From: Urechis unicinctus
Taxonomy: Eukaryota; Annelida; Polychaeta; Xenopneusta; Urechidae
Length of the DNA stretch: 64,000 nt
Assembly (NCBI GenBank): GCA_034190875.2
Contig: CM067354.1
Span: 54,813,392 to 54,877,391, forward strand
Direction of reading: 5' to 3'
The position numbers and the translations under genes were made by a program. The notes under the pieces were generated by a model. The model searched no databases. It saw only the letters and a program-made list of their open reading frames with translations, and had not been told where the DNA came from. Numbering within the stretch: the stretch's first letter is position 1; each line of letters begins with the position of its first letter. Shown piece after piece: positions 39,590 to 47,620 of this stretch.

Positions 39590-40700
39590 ATGTTAAAATT
39601 CTGTTTATTGTTCCGAGATCCCATTGGTTTTTAACACGAGAATTTTGTTTCGAACGCAGAAAAAAAATGTGTTAAAATGGGATCTCGGAACAGAAAACAC
39701 GATCTCGGAACAACTTTTCTGTTCCGAGATGGTTTTCTGTTCCGAGATCCCATTGGTTTAACATGGGGTTTGTTCCGAGATTTCATTTTGTGTTCCGAGA
39801 CGCATCTCGGAACAGAATATCAAATCTCGTAACAAACCCCATGTTAAGTCAATGGGATCTCGGAACAGAAAACACGATCTCGGAACACTTTTCTGTTTTG
39901 TTTTCCGAGATCCCATTGTTTTAACATGGGGTTTGTTCCGAGATTTCATTTTGTGTTCCGAGACGCATCTCGGAACAGAATCTCAAATCTCGTAACAAAC
40001 CCCATGTTAAGTCAATGGGATCTCGGAACAGAAAAAACACGATCTCGGAAAGCTTTTCTGTTCCGAGATCGTTTTTTTTCCGAGATCCCATTGTTTAACA
40101 TGGGGTTTGTTCCGAGATTCATTTTGTGTTGGATCTCGGAACAGAATCTCAAAGTAACAAACCCCATGTTAAGTCAATGGGATCTCGGAACAGGACGATC
40201 TCGGAACAGCTTTTCTGTTCCGAGATCGTGTTTTCTGTTCCGAGATCCCATTGGTTTAACATGGGGTTTGTTCCGAGATTTCATTTTGTGTTCCGAGACG
40301 CATCTCGGAACAGAATATCAAATCTCGTAACAAACCCCATGTTCGGAACAGAAAACACGATCTCGGAACAGCTTTTCTGTTCCGAGATCGTGTTTACTGT
40401 TGTTCCGAGTTCCGATTCCGAGTTCCGAGAGGACGCATCTCAATATCAAATCTCGTAACAAACCCCATGTTAAGTCAATGGGATCTCGGAACACGAATCT
40501 CGAGATCGTGTTTTCTGTTCCGAGATCAATGGGATCTCGGAACAGAAAACCCCGTGTTTTCTGTTCCGAGATCCCATTTAACATGGGGTTTGTTCCGAGA
40601 TTTCATTTTGTGTTCCGAGACGCATCTCGGAACAGGGAACAATCTCATGTTAAGTCAAACAGAAAATCTCGGAAAAACACGATCTCTCGGAACAGCATGG
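39590..40700. repeat. Palindromic satellite of about 163-bp units
   Basis: The word AACATGGGGTTTGTTCCGAGA recurs at about 39,759, 39,923, 40,097, 40,259 and 40,578; its complement (CAAACCCCATGTTAAGTCAATGGG) lies at about 39,833, 39,997, 40,157 and 40,460. Within units TTCCGAGA and TCTCGGAA alternate, so each unit folds into long hairpins. About 40 copies of the 8-base word are present. The last units are truncated and shuffled. Long frames through it on either strand are artefacts of the repeat. It separates minus-strand structural genes from plus-strand basic genes. Confidence 0.95.
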
Positions 40701-40745
40701 GGTTTTTTTTTTTTTTTTTTGTAATCTTTTTTTCAATGGGATTTT

Positions 40746-40787
<42 letters not shown>
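40701..40787 (+). repeat. Poly(T) tracts
   Basis: Two T runs (about 20 and 40 bases) separated by a short GTAATC/GGGATTT segment. They border the satellite and may be low-confidence assembly. Confidence 0.9.
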
Positions 40788-40788
<1 letters not shown>

Positions 40789-40869
40789 TTTTGTATTAGA
40801 TGTATTGGTATATATTTGTTGATATTTTTAATTCTCTTTCAGTTAATGCTAACGACAGGAACTGTAAAC

Positions 40870-41646
40870 ATGGATTTTTGGAAGAAATATTTACAAAATA
40901 GACCACAAAGATTGGGACAAGCTGTTCCACTTAATAAAAATAGAACTGTGAAGACTAACACAAAAGCGTCTAGAGTAGCCAAAGCACTAAAGCCAGTGAA
41001 AGCTCCTCCTTACCACGAGGTAAAAGTGAAGTCCACCCCTAAACCTAAGGGAAAGAGGAAGGTGCAAGATGTCGATTGTGACAATGATTATTTCGATGAT
41101 ACTACACCAGAACCATTGTATAAAAAGAAGAAAGGAACAAAGGAGAAACAGAAGATGTGTGTGTCCTCCGACGAACAAGAGGTTAGTGTAAAACCGCAGA
41201 AAGAAAGTCGCTGCGTTGTCGAGCGGAAAAAAAGAGCAACAATTTTTGATGGACCTCACTCTGCAAGGAGCACTATTCCATTATTTGATGATCCTGTTTC
41301 TACAAATATTCCACGCTCTGAGGGAGAAATTTACAGCAACTGTAAGACATTTTGTCAGAGCTATCAAGACCTTGATAACGGTTACCATCTTATTAAACAT
41401 AGCAAGAAGAAGAATTTACAGGACTTAAAGAGCTGTGTTCAGAAAATTGTTCACCAGGAAGGTCCCCTGCATACACATTTGACAGATGACGAGCGCGACC
41501 GTCTATTTCTTCACAAGAAAGACGTACAGGCTATTTTATCTCAAGACCCTAACTCCGTGAGGAAAACACTTGAGAAAAATTCTGAATTAACTCAATTGCT
41601 GACTAGTTTTATTAGCAGTATAGACGTAGATTATGAGGAGAATTAA
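40870..41646 (+). CDS. Unrecognised 258-aa basic/acidic nuclear-type protein
   Basis: ATG 40,870 (M-D-F-W-K-K-Y) is preferred to an in-frame ATG at 40,786 because a strong acceptor CTCTTTCAG ends at 40,841, suggesting an upstream leader exon. The N-terminal 110 residues are Lys-rich with acidic patches and a KKKKG stretch. The C-terminal half is helical and acidic. No known fold. It is the first of three plus-strand genes with touching ends (stop overlaps the next ATG region at 41,633). Possibly a scaffolding or DNA-binding protein; not established. Confidence 0.6.
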   Translation: MDFWKKYLQNRPQRLGQAVPLNKNRTVKTNTKASRVAKALKPVKAPPYHEVKVKSTPKPKGKRKVQDVDCDNDYFDDTTPEPLYKKKKGTKEKQKMCVSSDEQEVSVKPQKESRCVVERKKRATIFDGPHSARSTIPLFDDPVSTNIPRSEGEIYSNCKTFCQSYQDLDNGYHLIKHSKKKNLQDLKSCVQKIVHQEGPLHTHLTDDERDRLFLHKKDVQAILSQDPNSVRKTLEKNSELTQLLTSFISSIDVDYEEN

Positions 41647-41767
41647 ACGCAGCAGAAAAGGTCCTCGCAGACCGAAGACTTCGACGAGAATTAAACAGAT
41701 TAATCATCCAATGACCAGTCCGACCATTCATCATGGATCGCAGACATATTATAGAGTATTTAAGTAG
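41633..41767 (+). CDS. 44-aa very basic peptide
   Basis: The frame starts at ATG 41,633, overlapping the end of the previous gene by 14 bases, and begins M-R-R-I-K-R-S-R-K-G-P-R-R. One third of the residues are Arg/Lys. It resembles DNA-condensing core peptides of the adenovirus mu/pX type in composition. Small size keeps confidence moderate. Confidence 0.45.
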   Translation: MRRIKRSRKGPRRPKTSTRIKQINHPMTSPTIHHGSQTYYRVFK

Positions 41768-41871
41768 ACCAGTAAGCCATAAAGTCCTGTTTGTACATAA
41801 TTGTTCATAAAGAAAGCCGCCTGCTTCCTCATCATATCTACTCGCTTTTGTCAACAGTCAAGACGTGAATT

Positions 41872-42069
41872 ATGAAAAGAGCTAGTCGTGGCAGACATGT
41901 GGGAGTCAATTCAAAGAAGAAATCAAGACCACGTAAAAAAAAGAGAAATCAAGTTGGAGGCTTGCTACCGTGGCTTATATTTGAAGGTGTAAAAGCTAAA
42001 CACGAAAAAAGGAAATTCAGTTTTAAAAATGCGTTGCGAGACAGTATAAAAGATCAATTGGGTATTTAA
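41872..42069 (+). CDS. 65-aa basic core-like protein
   Basis: The N-terminal 30 residues are Arg/Lys-rich (RPRKKKRNQ), followed by VGG-LLPW and an amphipathic basic helix. A basic arm followed by a Gly-Gly step and a hydrophobic segment is the plan of adenovirus pX, where the protease cuts at such sites. Third gene of the plus-strand cluster, convergent with the spliced gene at 42,204-43,387. Confidence 0.55.
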   Translation: MKRASRGRHVGVNSKKKSRPRKKKRNQVGGLLPWLIFEGVKAKHEKRKFSFKNALRDSIKDQLGI

Positions 42070-42203
42070 TAAACAGCCGCAGCATATCTTCTTTTCTAAA
42101 GTGTAGTGCACTATGATGTAAGACAAATAAAATAGACTGTATATTATATAAATTGCATTGTTTATTTGTCTCTATACATGGCGTCTCACAGAGACAAGAA
42201 ATA

Positions 42204-43387
42204 TTAACAGAATGATTTACAGAAATTCGGAAGAGCATCGGTTAATGCTTCTTTGCTTTGAAAGTATAATTCCCTGCGTGTAATCACCCGCTCTTTTTCA
42301 TCAGGTCCATTTTTCACAGATGTTGTTACAATCAAAGAATACTGGGCACATTGTAGTTCTGTGGGCTTTTTTTCCTCTGGACCACTTGGTGGCTCAGGGG
42401 TTGCAGTACGGTGTGGTTCCAAATCTATGTGAACTGCTCCACGTTGACGTCGTTTTGCATACGGGTGAAGAGATCGTTTTTTCCACTTTGACTGAAAAAA
42501 TACATATTACACATTACATTTATTATATACATACAATAATAATATTCTACACAACTTATTAACACTTACAGGCATTGACTGTGGGATATTCTTTCTCGCT
42601 GTCAAAGAGGTCCTCATCACTTTCGACCACTTTTAAGAGGTCCTCATCACTTTCGTCGACGACTGTTTGTTCATGTGGTTTCGTGACATCTTCAATTGCC
42701 AATACCCTTTTCTTTTTCGTTACTTTCAGCATGGACTCATTTCTACTTTTACTAGCCCACTCGAAATGATCTATTTCTTCGTCACTGAGGGGGAGAAGTT
42801 TGAATATGTACATTGGATTGCTATTCTTATTCTTATACTTGCATTCAACACTTCCCCACAAGGGTAATTGTTTCTTGTCAGCTTGACATTGCTTCAATTC
42901 GTTTTGCAAGCTTTCAGGAGCCCACAATTTTATGACTCCACCACTAGCAGCAAATGCTTCCAGTTGAGTTTTAATAACAACGGTCATTATGGAGGCTCCT
43001 AGACTTGTCTTCACACAACATATGTCCAATAACGCAAATGTAAGGGCATGTGTTGACGTACTAAGCTAAAAGACACAATGTCAATGAAAACTTTTTCAAT
43101 GTCCTTTGTGGTAGGCCATGATCCCACTCCCCATGGTCTCGTACCGTGTGGTACCACATGGAGTTCATCCTCGCAATCACTAATGTGTCGCTTTCTGTAA
43201 TACATACAATTACTTCTATTTAAGAACTGCACTATTATTATTTTAAAGTTATTAAATTATATATAATATCAATAGTACTTACTGGGGCTTGGGTACTTCT
43301 TTTCTTAAGCCAGTCACAGTCGTCATCGCTTCCGTTAGTGGGAGTAGTGATAATTTCTTGCTTTACTTCGCTTGACTCAGTCGACAT
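42204..43387 (-). CDS. Spliced early-type gene of unknown function, three exons
   Basis: Exon 1 (43,387-43,283) is 35 codons, acidic, and ends at GTAAGTA. A TGTCTTTTAG acceptor ending at 43,066 gives a phase-0 junction into exon 2 (43,065-42,570), which stays open and encodes a folded domain plus a duplicated acidic SDEDL segment. Exon 2 ends at GTAAGTG (42,569); the acceptor TTTTTTCAG ends at 42,492. Exon 3 by strict phase stops at 42,394, whereas a longer protein-like frame (basic, then Pro-rich) runs to 42,204 one phase off, so an indel or another acceptor is possible. A second acceptor at 43,195 would give a 39-aa short form. TATA box and E-box lie upstream. No family recognised. Confidence 0.6.
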
Positions 43388-43760
43388 TCTGCGCGCTTAA
43401 ACTTTACCGCTTTAATACTTGTAACATACTGTTATATATATATAAATATATATATTACTCAGCACTTTTTATGTCACGTGATGTATTCCAACCACTTACA
43501 GAGGTTAACAGAGGCTACAAGGAAGTATACATCCAGTAGCATATATATCAGATATCAAGCAGGTTTGGGCCTGTCTGTGGTTAAGTGGGTCCAACCAGTT
43601 CCATCTAGTTTAGAAGTGAGTCATATACCACGTGACTATTACAACTGGTTCTAACCAGTTTCATGAGCTAATAATAAAGTACACGATACATATATCACCA
43701 AAAGAAATGCTTTATTATATTCAACATATTATAACAGATTAATATATATTATTATTGTCA
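43388..43760 (-). promoter_or_regulatory. Promoter region of the spliced early-type gene
   Basis: A TATATATATATAAATAT tract at 43,434-43,452 lies about 50 bp upstream of the ATG, then TCACGTGA (43,474-43,481) and CACGTGAC (43,629-43,636). The segment 43,500-43,600 (AAGGAAGTATACATCCAGTAG, then GGTTAAGTGGGTCCAACCAGT) resembles 53,480-53,560 and part of 23,441-23,470, pointing to a shared regulatory module. The hexon gene ends at 43,772. Confidence 0.5.
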
Positions 43761-43771
43761 AGTCATAGGTC

Positions 43772-44585
43772 TTAAGCACCAAAGTTAAAAATAGGAGTGC
43801 TAGATGCCACGTCAATGGACAGGGTGTTGTTTCTATATTCCTTCATGGACACAATCATGTAGTTATCTGTGGGAGCCTCATGAAAATCAATTTCAAGACT
43901 GACTGGTCCAAATGACTCTGTCTGTGCAAAGGTTGTTGTGGCAGCACGCTTGTTAGGGCTGAGGTCGAATGTGTACACGTGGTCTGACGCACTCCACATA
44001 TCAAAATCTATCAAGGCATCCTTCATAGACCCCCTCCATGTGCAAATGGCTTTGTTGAATTCCTTGCGACGCATCATCTTTTGCTGTCCTTCATACAATC
44101 CCCAGTTGTATACATAACCCTCTTCATCGGGATAGTGGAATCCGTCATATGTCATACGAATCTTCGCTATTTTCAGTGCCTCGAAATTGAGAGAGTCAAA
44201 TGCATAATTGCCAGAGTCAGTCGCAGCTTCTTGACGTACAAATCCTAAGGCTATGCGTGTGGGGACTTCATTACTGCTAAACTCTGGTATAAATACATGC
44301 GTAGCATTATGTGGAAAATTATGCTTTCCGGTTACATATCGTGTAAGCGGATATGAAATTAATGCGTCTGCGGTGGTTAACTTATCTAACAGTCCTACGG
44401 TGACCGCCGGATCCAACTTTACCCTCTCAATTTGGATGTACATGTCCGTAAACTGTAACACCGGTTTCACTGCTTCACCCTGCTTTACAGTGAATATTTT
44501 TTCAGGCTTGTTTCGCGTTAAGTTAATGCTAAAACTCATAGCCGGAGGCAAGTGTTGATCAATCTGTAGGGAAATAATGGTGTAG
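43772..44585 (-). CDS. Major capsid protein (hexon), C-terminal part
   Basis: Continues the hexon from the frame break near 44,566-44,580. It begins with the linker L-P-P-A-M-S-F-S-I-N-L-x-R that opens the second jelly roll in Maverick and related double-jelly-roll capsid proteins, and ends in a typical strand-rich C-terminus (P-I-F-N-F-G-A). About 265 residues. No internal stop. Downstream lies a 380-bp regulatory stretch. A 34-bp intron-like alternative (GT at 44,603 to AG) would also restore frame but would delete conserved residues and be too short for most animals. Confidence 0.85.
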
Positions 44586-45200
44586 TTCCATTTCCACCTG
44601 AATAAGAGGACTTTCAGGTAGCAAATCAACGTCGTAACCCATTATTTTCTTTCTAGCAGCTTCATCGGCTGCATCACCATCGTCGTTAGCCTCAGTTACC
44701 CAGTCGCCAGCCGCCCTGCTTCTTTTTTCGCCCACACGGAAATGTTCATTGAATTCCCACACTTCTCCATCTTTTGATGTTCCTTCTAGCAAACGCCGCA
44801 TTTGCGTTGCAACATTATTGTCACAGTGGTTTATCAACCTATGTTGGTTATTAATGTCTACATCCACACTGCTAAATATCGCTTGTGCAAAGTTTGAAGA
44901 CGTATAGAATTTAATATCCTTCCATGCAGCAGGCACGGCATCTTTTCCACCGTTGGTCTTAATACGTGCTTCGAAATAAAGTTTTGCAGATTTCAGGTTA
45001 ATCCACTTGTTATCACTGGCATCTATCCTAAATGTTATTTCATTAGCTGTTTGCCAATTAGAAGTCTGCGGTCTGATCTTTTTAATTTCAGTATTAAGAA
45101 CCGCATCGTCGAAAGGTTTTTTATCCCGTACGAGGAATTGTTCCTGTTGAACACTAATTTGTTCCTCCGGATCAACAGCTACTGTAGTGTAATGACTCAT
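44559..45200 (-). CDS. Major capsid protein (hexon), N-terminal part
   Basis: ATG 45,200 begins 213 residues that include the first jelly roll: an acidic leader, then I-T-F-R-I-D-A-S-D-N-K-W-I-N-L-K-S-A-K-L, a region on S-V-D-V-D-I-N-N-Q-H, and the closing L-I-Q-V-E-M-E-L-H-H segment that precedes the domain linker. It then hits a stop 4-5 codons after leaving register. The continuing part is in the next frame (43,772-44,585). Together they are about 475 aa, the usual size of Maverick hexons. Hexon trimers would form the icosahedral shell. Confidence 0.88.
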   Translation of the reverse strand: MSHYTTVAVDPEEQISVQQEQFLVRDKKPFDDAVLNTEIKKIRPQTSNWQTANEITFRIDASDNKWINLKSAKLYFEARIKTNGGKDAVPAAWKDIKFYTSSNFAQAIFSSVDVDINNQHRLINHCDNNVATQMRRLLEGTSKDGEVWEFNEHFRVGEKRSRAAGDWVTEANDDGDAADEAARKKIMGYDVDLLPESPLIQVEMELHHYFPTD

Positions 45201-45345
45201 ATTTAGCTCCGATGTGGTTGGTTTAAGAACGAAGTGACGACTGATAATGTTATAAAGCTTTACACGTTTATTATACAGAAGTTGACATTACACAATACAA
45301 CAGTAAAGCAAAAAAAAAAAAAAAAATAATGAAATAAAAATATTA
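45201..45345 (-). promoter_or_regulatory. Hexon upstream region with poly(A/T) tract
   Basis: A run of 17 A (plus strand, 45,310-45,326) separates the ATPase end from the hexon start. TTTATAAAGC-like words at about 45,250 may serve as core promoter. Weak evidence. Confidence 0.3.
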
Positions 45346-45759
45346 CTACATTTCAACTTCGTTAACAGCAAGTTTTTCGTTGAAATCCTCATTACATTCA
45401 ACTCCTTTGGGCACGAAAAATATATTATGTTCATCAGGAAATATGTTTGTTCTTAATTTAGTACAATCAAGAGCCTTTTGTGTACAATCGAGAAATATGT
45501 ACCCGTGTGGTACTTGAGATATAATCTCATACGCTTTAGTCATAACTTTAACACCCTTTCCAAATACTTGAGTAGACATACAACTTATTTGAGATTTATC
45601 CCGCGGATTCTTGAACAATACTAAGTAAGACGCATTCAGACTTGTCGTGCGAATATTCTTACTAAACATATTCTGTACAATAAAAATTACACTTATATTT
45701 GAATGATGCGAATGCTTAGTAAATAAATCCTGTAGTGTCTTCTCATTTTTTTTTGTCAC
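45346..45759 (-). CDS. Packaging ATPase, C-terminal part
   Basis: This frame continues the ATPase after the A9 break. It opens with the helix that follows Walker B and contains H-H-S-N-I-S-V-I-F-I-V-Q-N, the sensor strand with a conserved Gln-Asn, then L-V-L-F-K-N-P-R-D (arginine-finger region) and a C-terminal domain with D-C-T-Q. About 130 residues. Confidence 0.85.
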   Translation of the reverse strand: MTKKNEKTLQDLFTKHSHHSNISVIFIVQNMFSKNIRTTSLNASYLVLFKNPRDKSQISCMSTQVFGKGVKVMTKAYEIISQVPHGYIFLDCTQKALDCTKLRTNIFPDEHNIFFVPKGVECNEDFNEKLAVNEVEM

Positions 45760-46342
45760 TCATGAGATCGTCAATTATAATTAATCTATTGACTCCAATG
45801 TCTGATTTAACTATCTCCTCTATATCAGGCAAACCAGGATGAAAGTCAATGTTGGGATACTGTTCTTTCAAATGAATTATTGACTCTTCACTGCCATAGA
45901 ACCACATGATCGCATTAACATTTGGTTCAATCATTTCCTTTCTATTTTTCAACAAACGTTCGACAAATGTACTTTTACCGCTGTTTGATGGGCCAGCAAT
46001 CATCATTCGAAACGGATGACTCAGCTTGGTAGGTTTGTTTTCGAAAGTCAGTTGTCTATCCAATCCATTCTTGTACGTGTGTTTGTACAATTGCTTCGGC
46101 TTGATCAAGTCATCTGCTGGTAATTCATCACGTAGTCTTGCAACTTTCGGAACGTTTTTCTGCGTCTTGAATTCACGCAGAATATCGCTTAGTACATTGG
46201 TCTTTTGGTCGCAATCATTCTTGCTACGTTTGTACTGCATATGTTTCTTCTTCAGCGTACGATACAATCCCGGCCCGAATTTGGTTACATATTTCTTCCT
46301 GTACACAGCGGCTTTATTTCGTGACAGCACTAATTTAGGCAT
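45743..46342 (-). CDS. Packaging ATPase (FtsK/HerA, A32-like), N-terminal part
   Basis: ATG 46,342 begins a 110-residue basic extension unusual for these enzymes, then Walker A GPSNSGKST (residues 117-125) and Walker B R-L-I-I-I-D-D-L (186-193). The frame ends in Lys-Lys-Lys-stop inside an A9 run (plus-strand T9 at 45,746-45,754); the rest of the enzyme is in the next frame. The ATPase pumps the element genome into capsids. The basic arm could belong to a separate fused core protein (inference). Confidence 0.9.
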   Translation of the reverse strand: MPKLVLSRNKAAVYRKKYVTKFGPGLYRTLKKKHMQYKRSKNDCDQKTNVLSDILREFKTQKNVPKVARLRDELPADDLIKPKQLYKHTYKNGLDRQLTFENKPTKLSHPFRMMIAGPSNSGKSTFVERLLKNRKEMIEPNVNAIMWFYGSEESIIHLKEQYPNIDFHPGLPDIEEIVKSDIGVNRLIIIDDLMSDKKK

Positions 46343-46417
46343 AATTGAAGTTCGTTATGATTTTTCCTGATGTGCAGAGATTGATTTTTAAGTTCAGAAT
46401 GATATGTCACACTATGA

Positions 46418-47149
46418 TCAGGCCGTAGTCATGATGTCAGTTCCCTGCATGGCAGCCTGAAGAATATCGTTGGTGGGCGGTACATCGAGAGTCAACTTGA
46501 GCTGCTTTTTTTCCTTATTCTTTGACCTTGCCGACCGTACACGCTTTGCTTTCTTTTTAGGCGGTTGGTCAGCCACACTCTCATCAGCCTTAGGAGGTTC
46601 CGCAGAAGGTCGCTCAATAACAATGCTAGGGAAAGATGGAAGGGGCATCAGTTTTTGTTCTACCATGTCACTGTCCACAGGGGGTTGCGCGATCTCAGAC
46701 ATTTCTTCCGGTGTACACAGCCTAACAAACTGCCCCTTTGACGCTGCCGTTGCCAATGGTATATCAGGGACATCATCCATCGGATTATTTACCTCACCCG
46801 TATTATTTGCCTCACCATTGTTTCTGACCATATCCTCCAAAATGTTCAACAGCTCAGTGTTATCTGCCTCGTCCGCTTCCGAATCGCTGTACTGGTCCGA
46901 AGTAAAGCCTTTTGTAGTTTTTATTCTACAGCCACCGGGCAGCGTAATCTCTTGCAGATGCGGTTCTATATCCTCGACTCGAATAAGTACGACGGTTTGG
47001 GCGATCTTAATCATAAAGGCAAAGCACATAGAAAGCCAGTCTTTTCCCCCGCCTCTGGTTATGAAACGTATTCCCTTCTTATTCTTATCTTCCAACCATT
47101 TAGTAGATTTAACCAATTCTCTTTGAATAATAGTATTGTCGTCGTCCAT
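46418..47149 (-). CDS. Unrecognised 243-aa acidic protein with nuclear localisation signal
   Basis: The N-terminal 90 residues look folded (R-F-I-T-R-G-G-G-K-D-W-L ... I-K-I-A-Q-T-V-V-L-I-R-V). The centre is acidic and Asn-rich, then a Pro-rich stretch, and PPKKKAKRVRSARSKNK near residues 196-212 is a strong NLS. It lies between ATPase and polymerase on the same strand, with TATATA-like words about 80 bp upstream (47,225-47,240). Position suggests a replication or packaging accessory protein; I do not recognise the family. Confidence 0.65.
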   Translation of the reverse strand: MDDDNTIIQRELVKSTKWLEDKNKKGIRFITRGGGKDWLSMCFAFMIKIAQTVVLIRVEDIEPHLQEITLPGGCRIKTTKGFTSDQYSDSEADEADNTELLNILEDMVRNNGEANNTGEVNNPMDDVPDIPLATAASKGQFVRLCTPEEMSEIAQPPVDSDMVEQKLMPLPSFPSIVIERPSAEPPKADESVADQPPKKKAKRVRSARSKNKEKKQLKLTLDVPPTNDILQAAMQGTDIMTTA

Positions 47150-47620
47150 TATGTTAATTTATGATGTACTGTTCTTCCTCCTTCTCTACTCTCTTCTAGA
47201 ATGAAGTAATAATTTACTGCTTTACTTATATATTCAGTGTAACAAGATATGAATAAGTTCAAATATGAACAAGGAAGTTGCAGTTAAAGATAATATTTAT
47301 TTATCAGTGTAAAATATAATTAGTCACAGTGTAATAATATATGTGAATAGACCATAACATATTACATGACAGTCAAAACAGGGCGTTGTCACTTATACTT
47401 CGGGTTCACAATGACTGTAAGATATATCAGATAACATATATACATACTTATACATAATCATAACTGTCAATCATAAGTGCTATATAATACATACAACGAT
47501 AACATGATGGTTAACCACAAATGTTGGTTAACCATAAGCTGCTGAGTCATCCACAACAAAAAATATATTACATTCACTACATAAGAGGAGGTAACAAATA
47601 CAAAATAGTTATGTACAAAC
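47150..47620. promoter_or_regulatory. Intergenic region between polymerase end and acidic-protein gene
   Basis: No frame. It contains AAGGAAGTTGCAGTTAAAGAT at 47,271, similar to words upstream of the polymerase and of the spliced gene, and two GGTTAACCA(C/T)AA palindromic words at about 47,510 and 47,528. TATATA words near 47,230 may be the promoter for 46,418-47,149. Polymerase 3' end lies at 47,621. Confidence 0.4.

Noticed and set aside
39700..40600. Several overlapping frames of 80-140 codons on both strands
   Set aside because: All arise from the palindromic 163-bp satellite, which simply lacks stops in some frames; they show no start context and repeat the same peptide words.
39590..40700. 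CRISPR-like appearance of regularly spaced repeats
   Set aside because: Units are long, palindromic and contiguous without unique spacers, and the context is eukaryotic.
43011..43232. 73-codon frame upstream of the spliced gene's main exon
   Set aside because: It lies mostly within the predicted 43,066-43,282 intron and is out of phase with exon 1; kept only as a possible alternative exon.
44569..44603. A 34-bp GT-AG segment that would restore the hexon frame as an intron
   Set aside because: Too short for typical animal splicing and would remove a segment expected before the second jelly roll; a one-base indel explains the break better.
46470..47126. 218-codon plus-strand frame
   Set aside because: Antisense shadow of the acidic protein gene at 46,418-47,149, which has the better composition, NLS and gene context.
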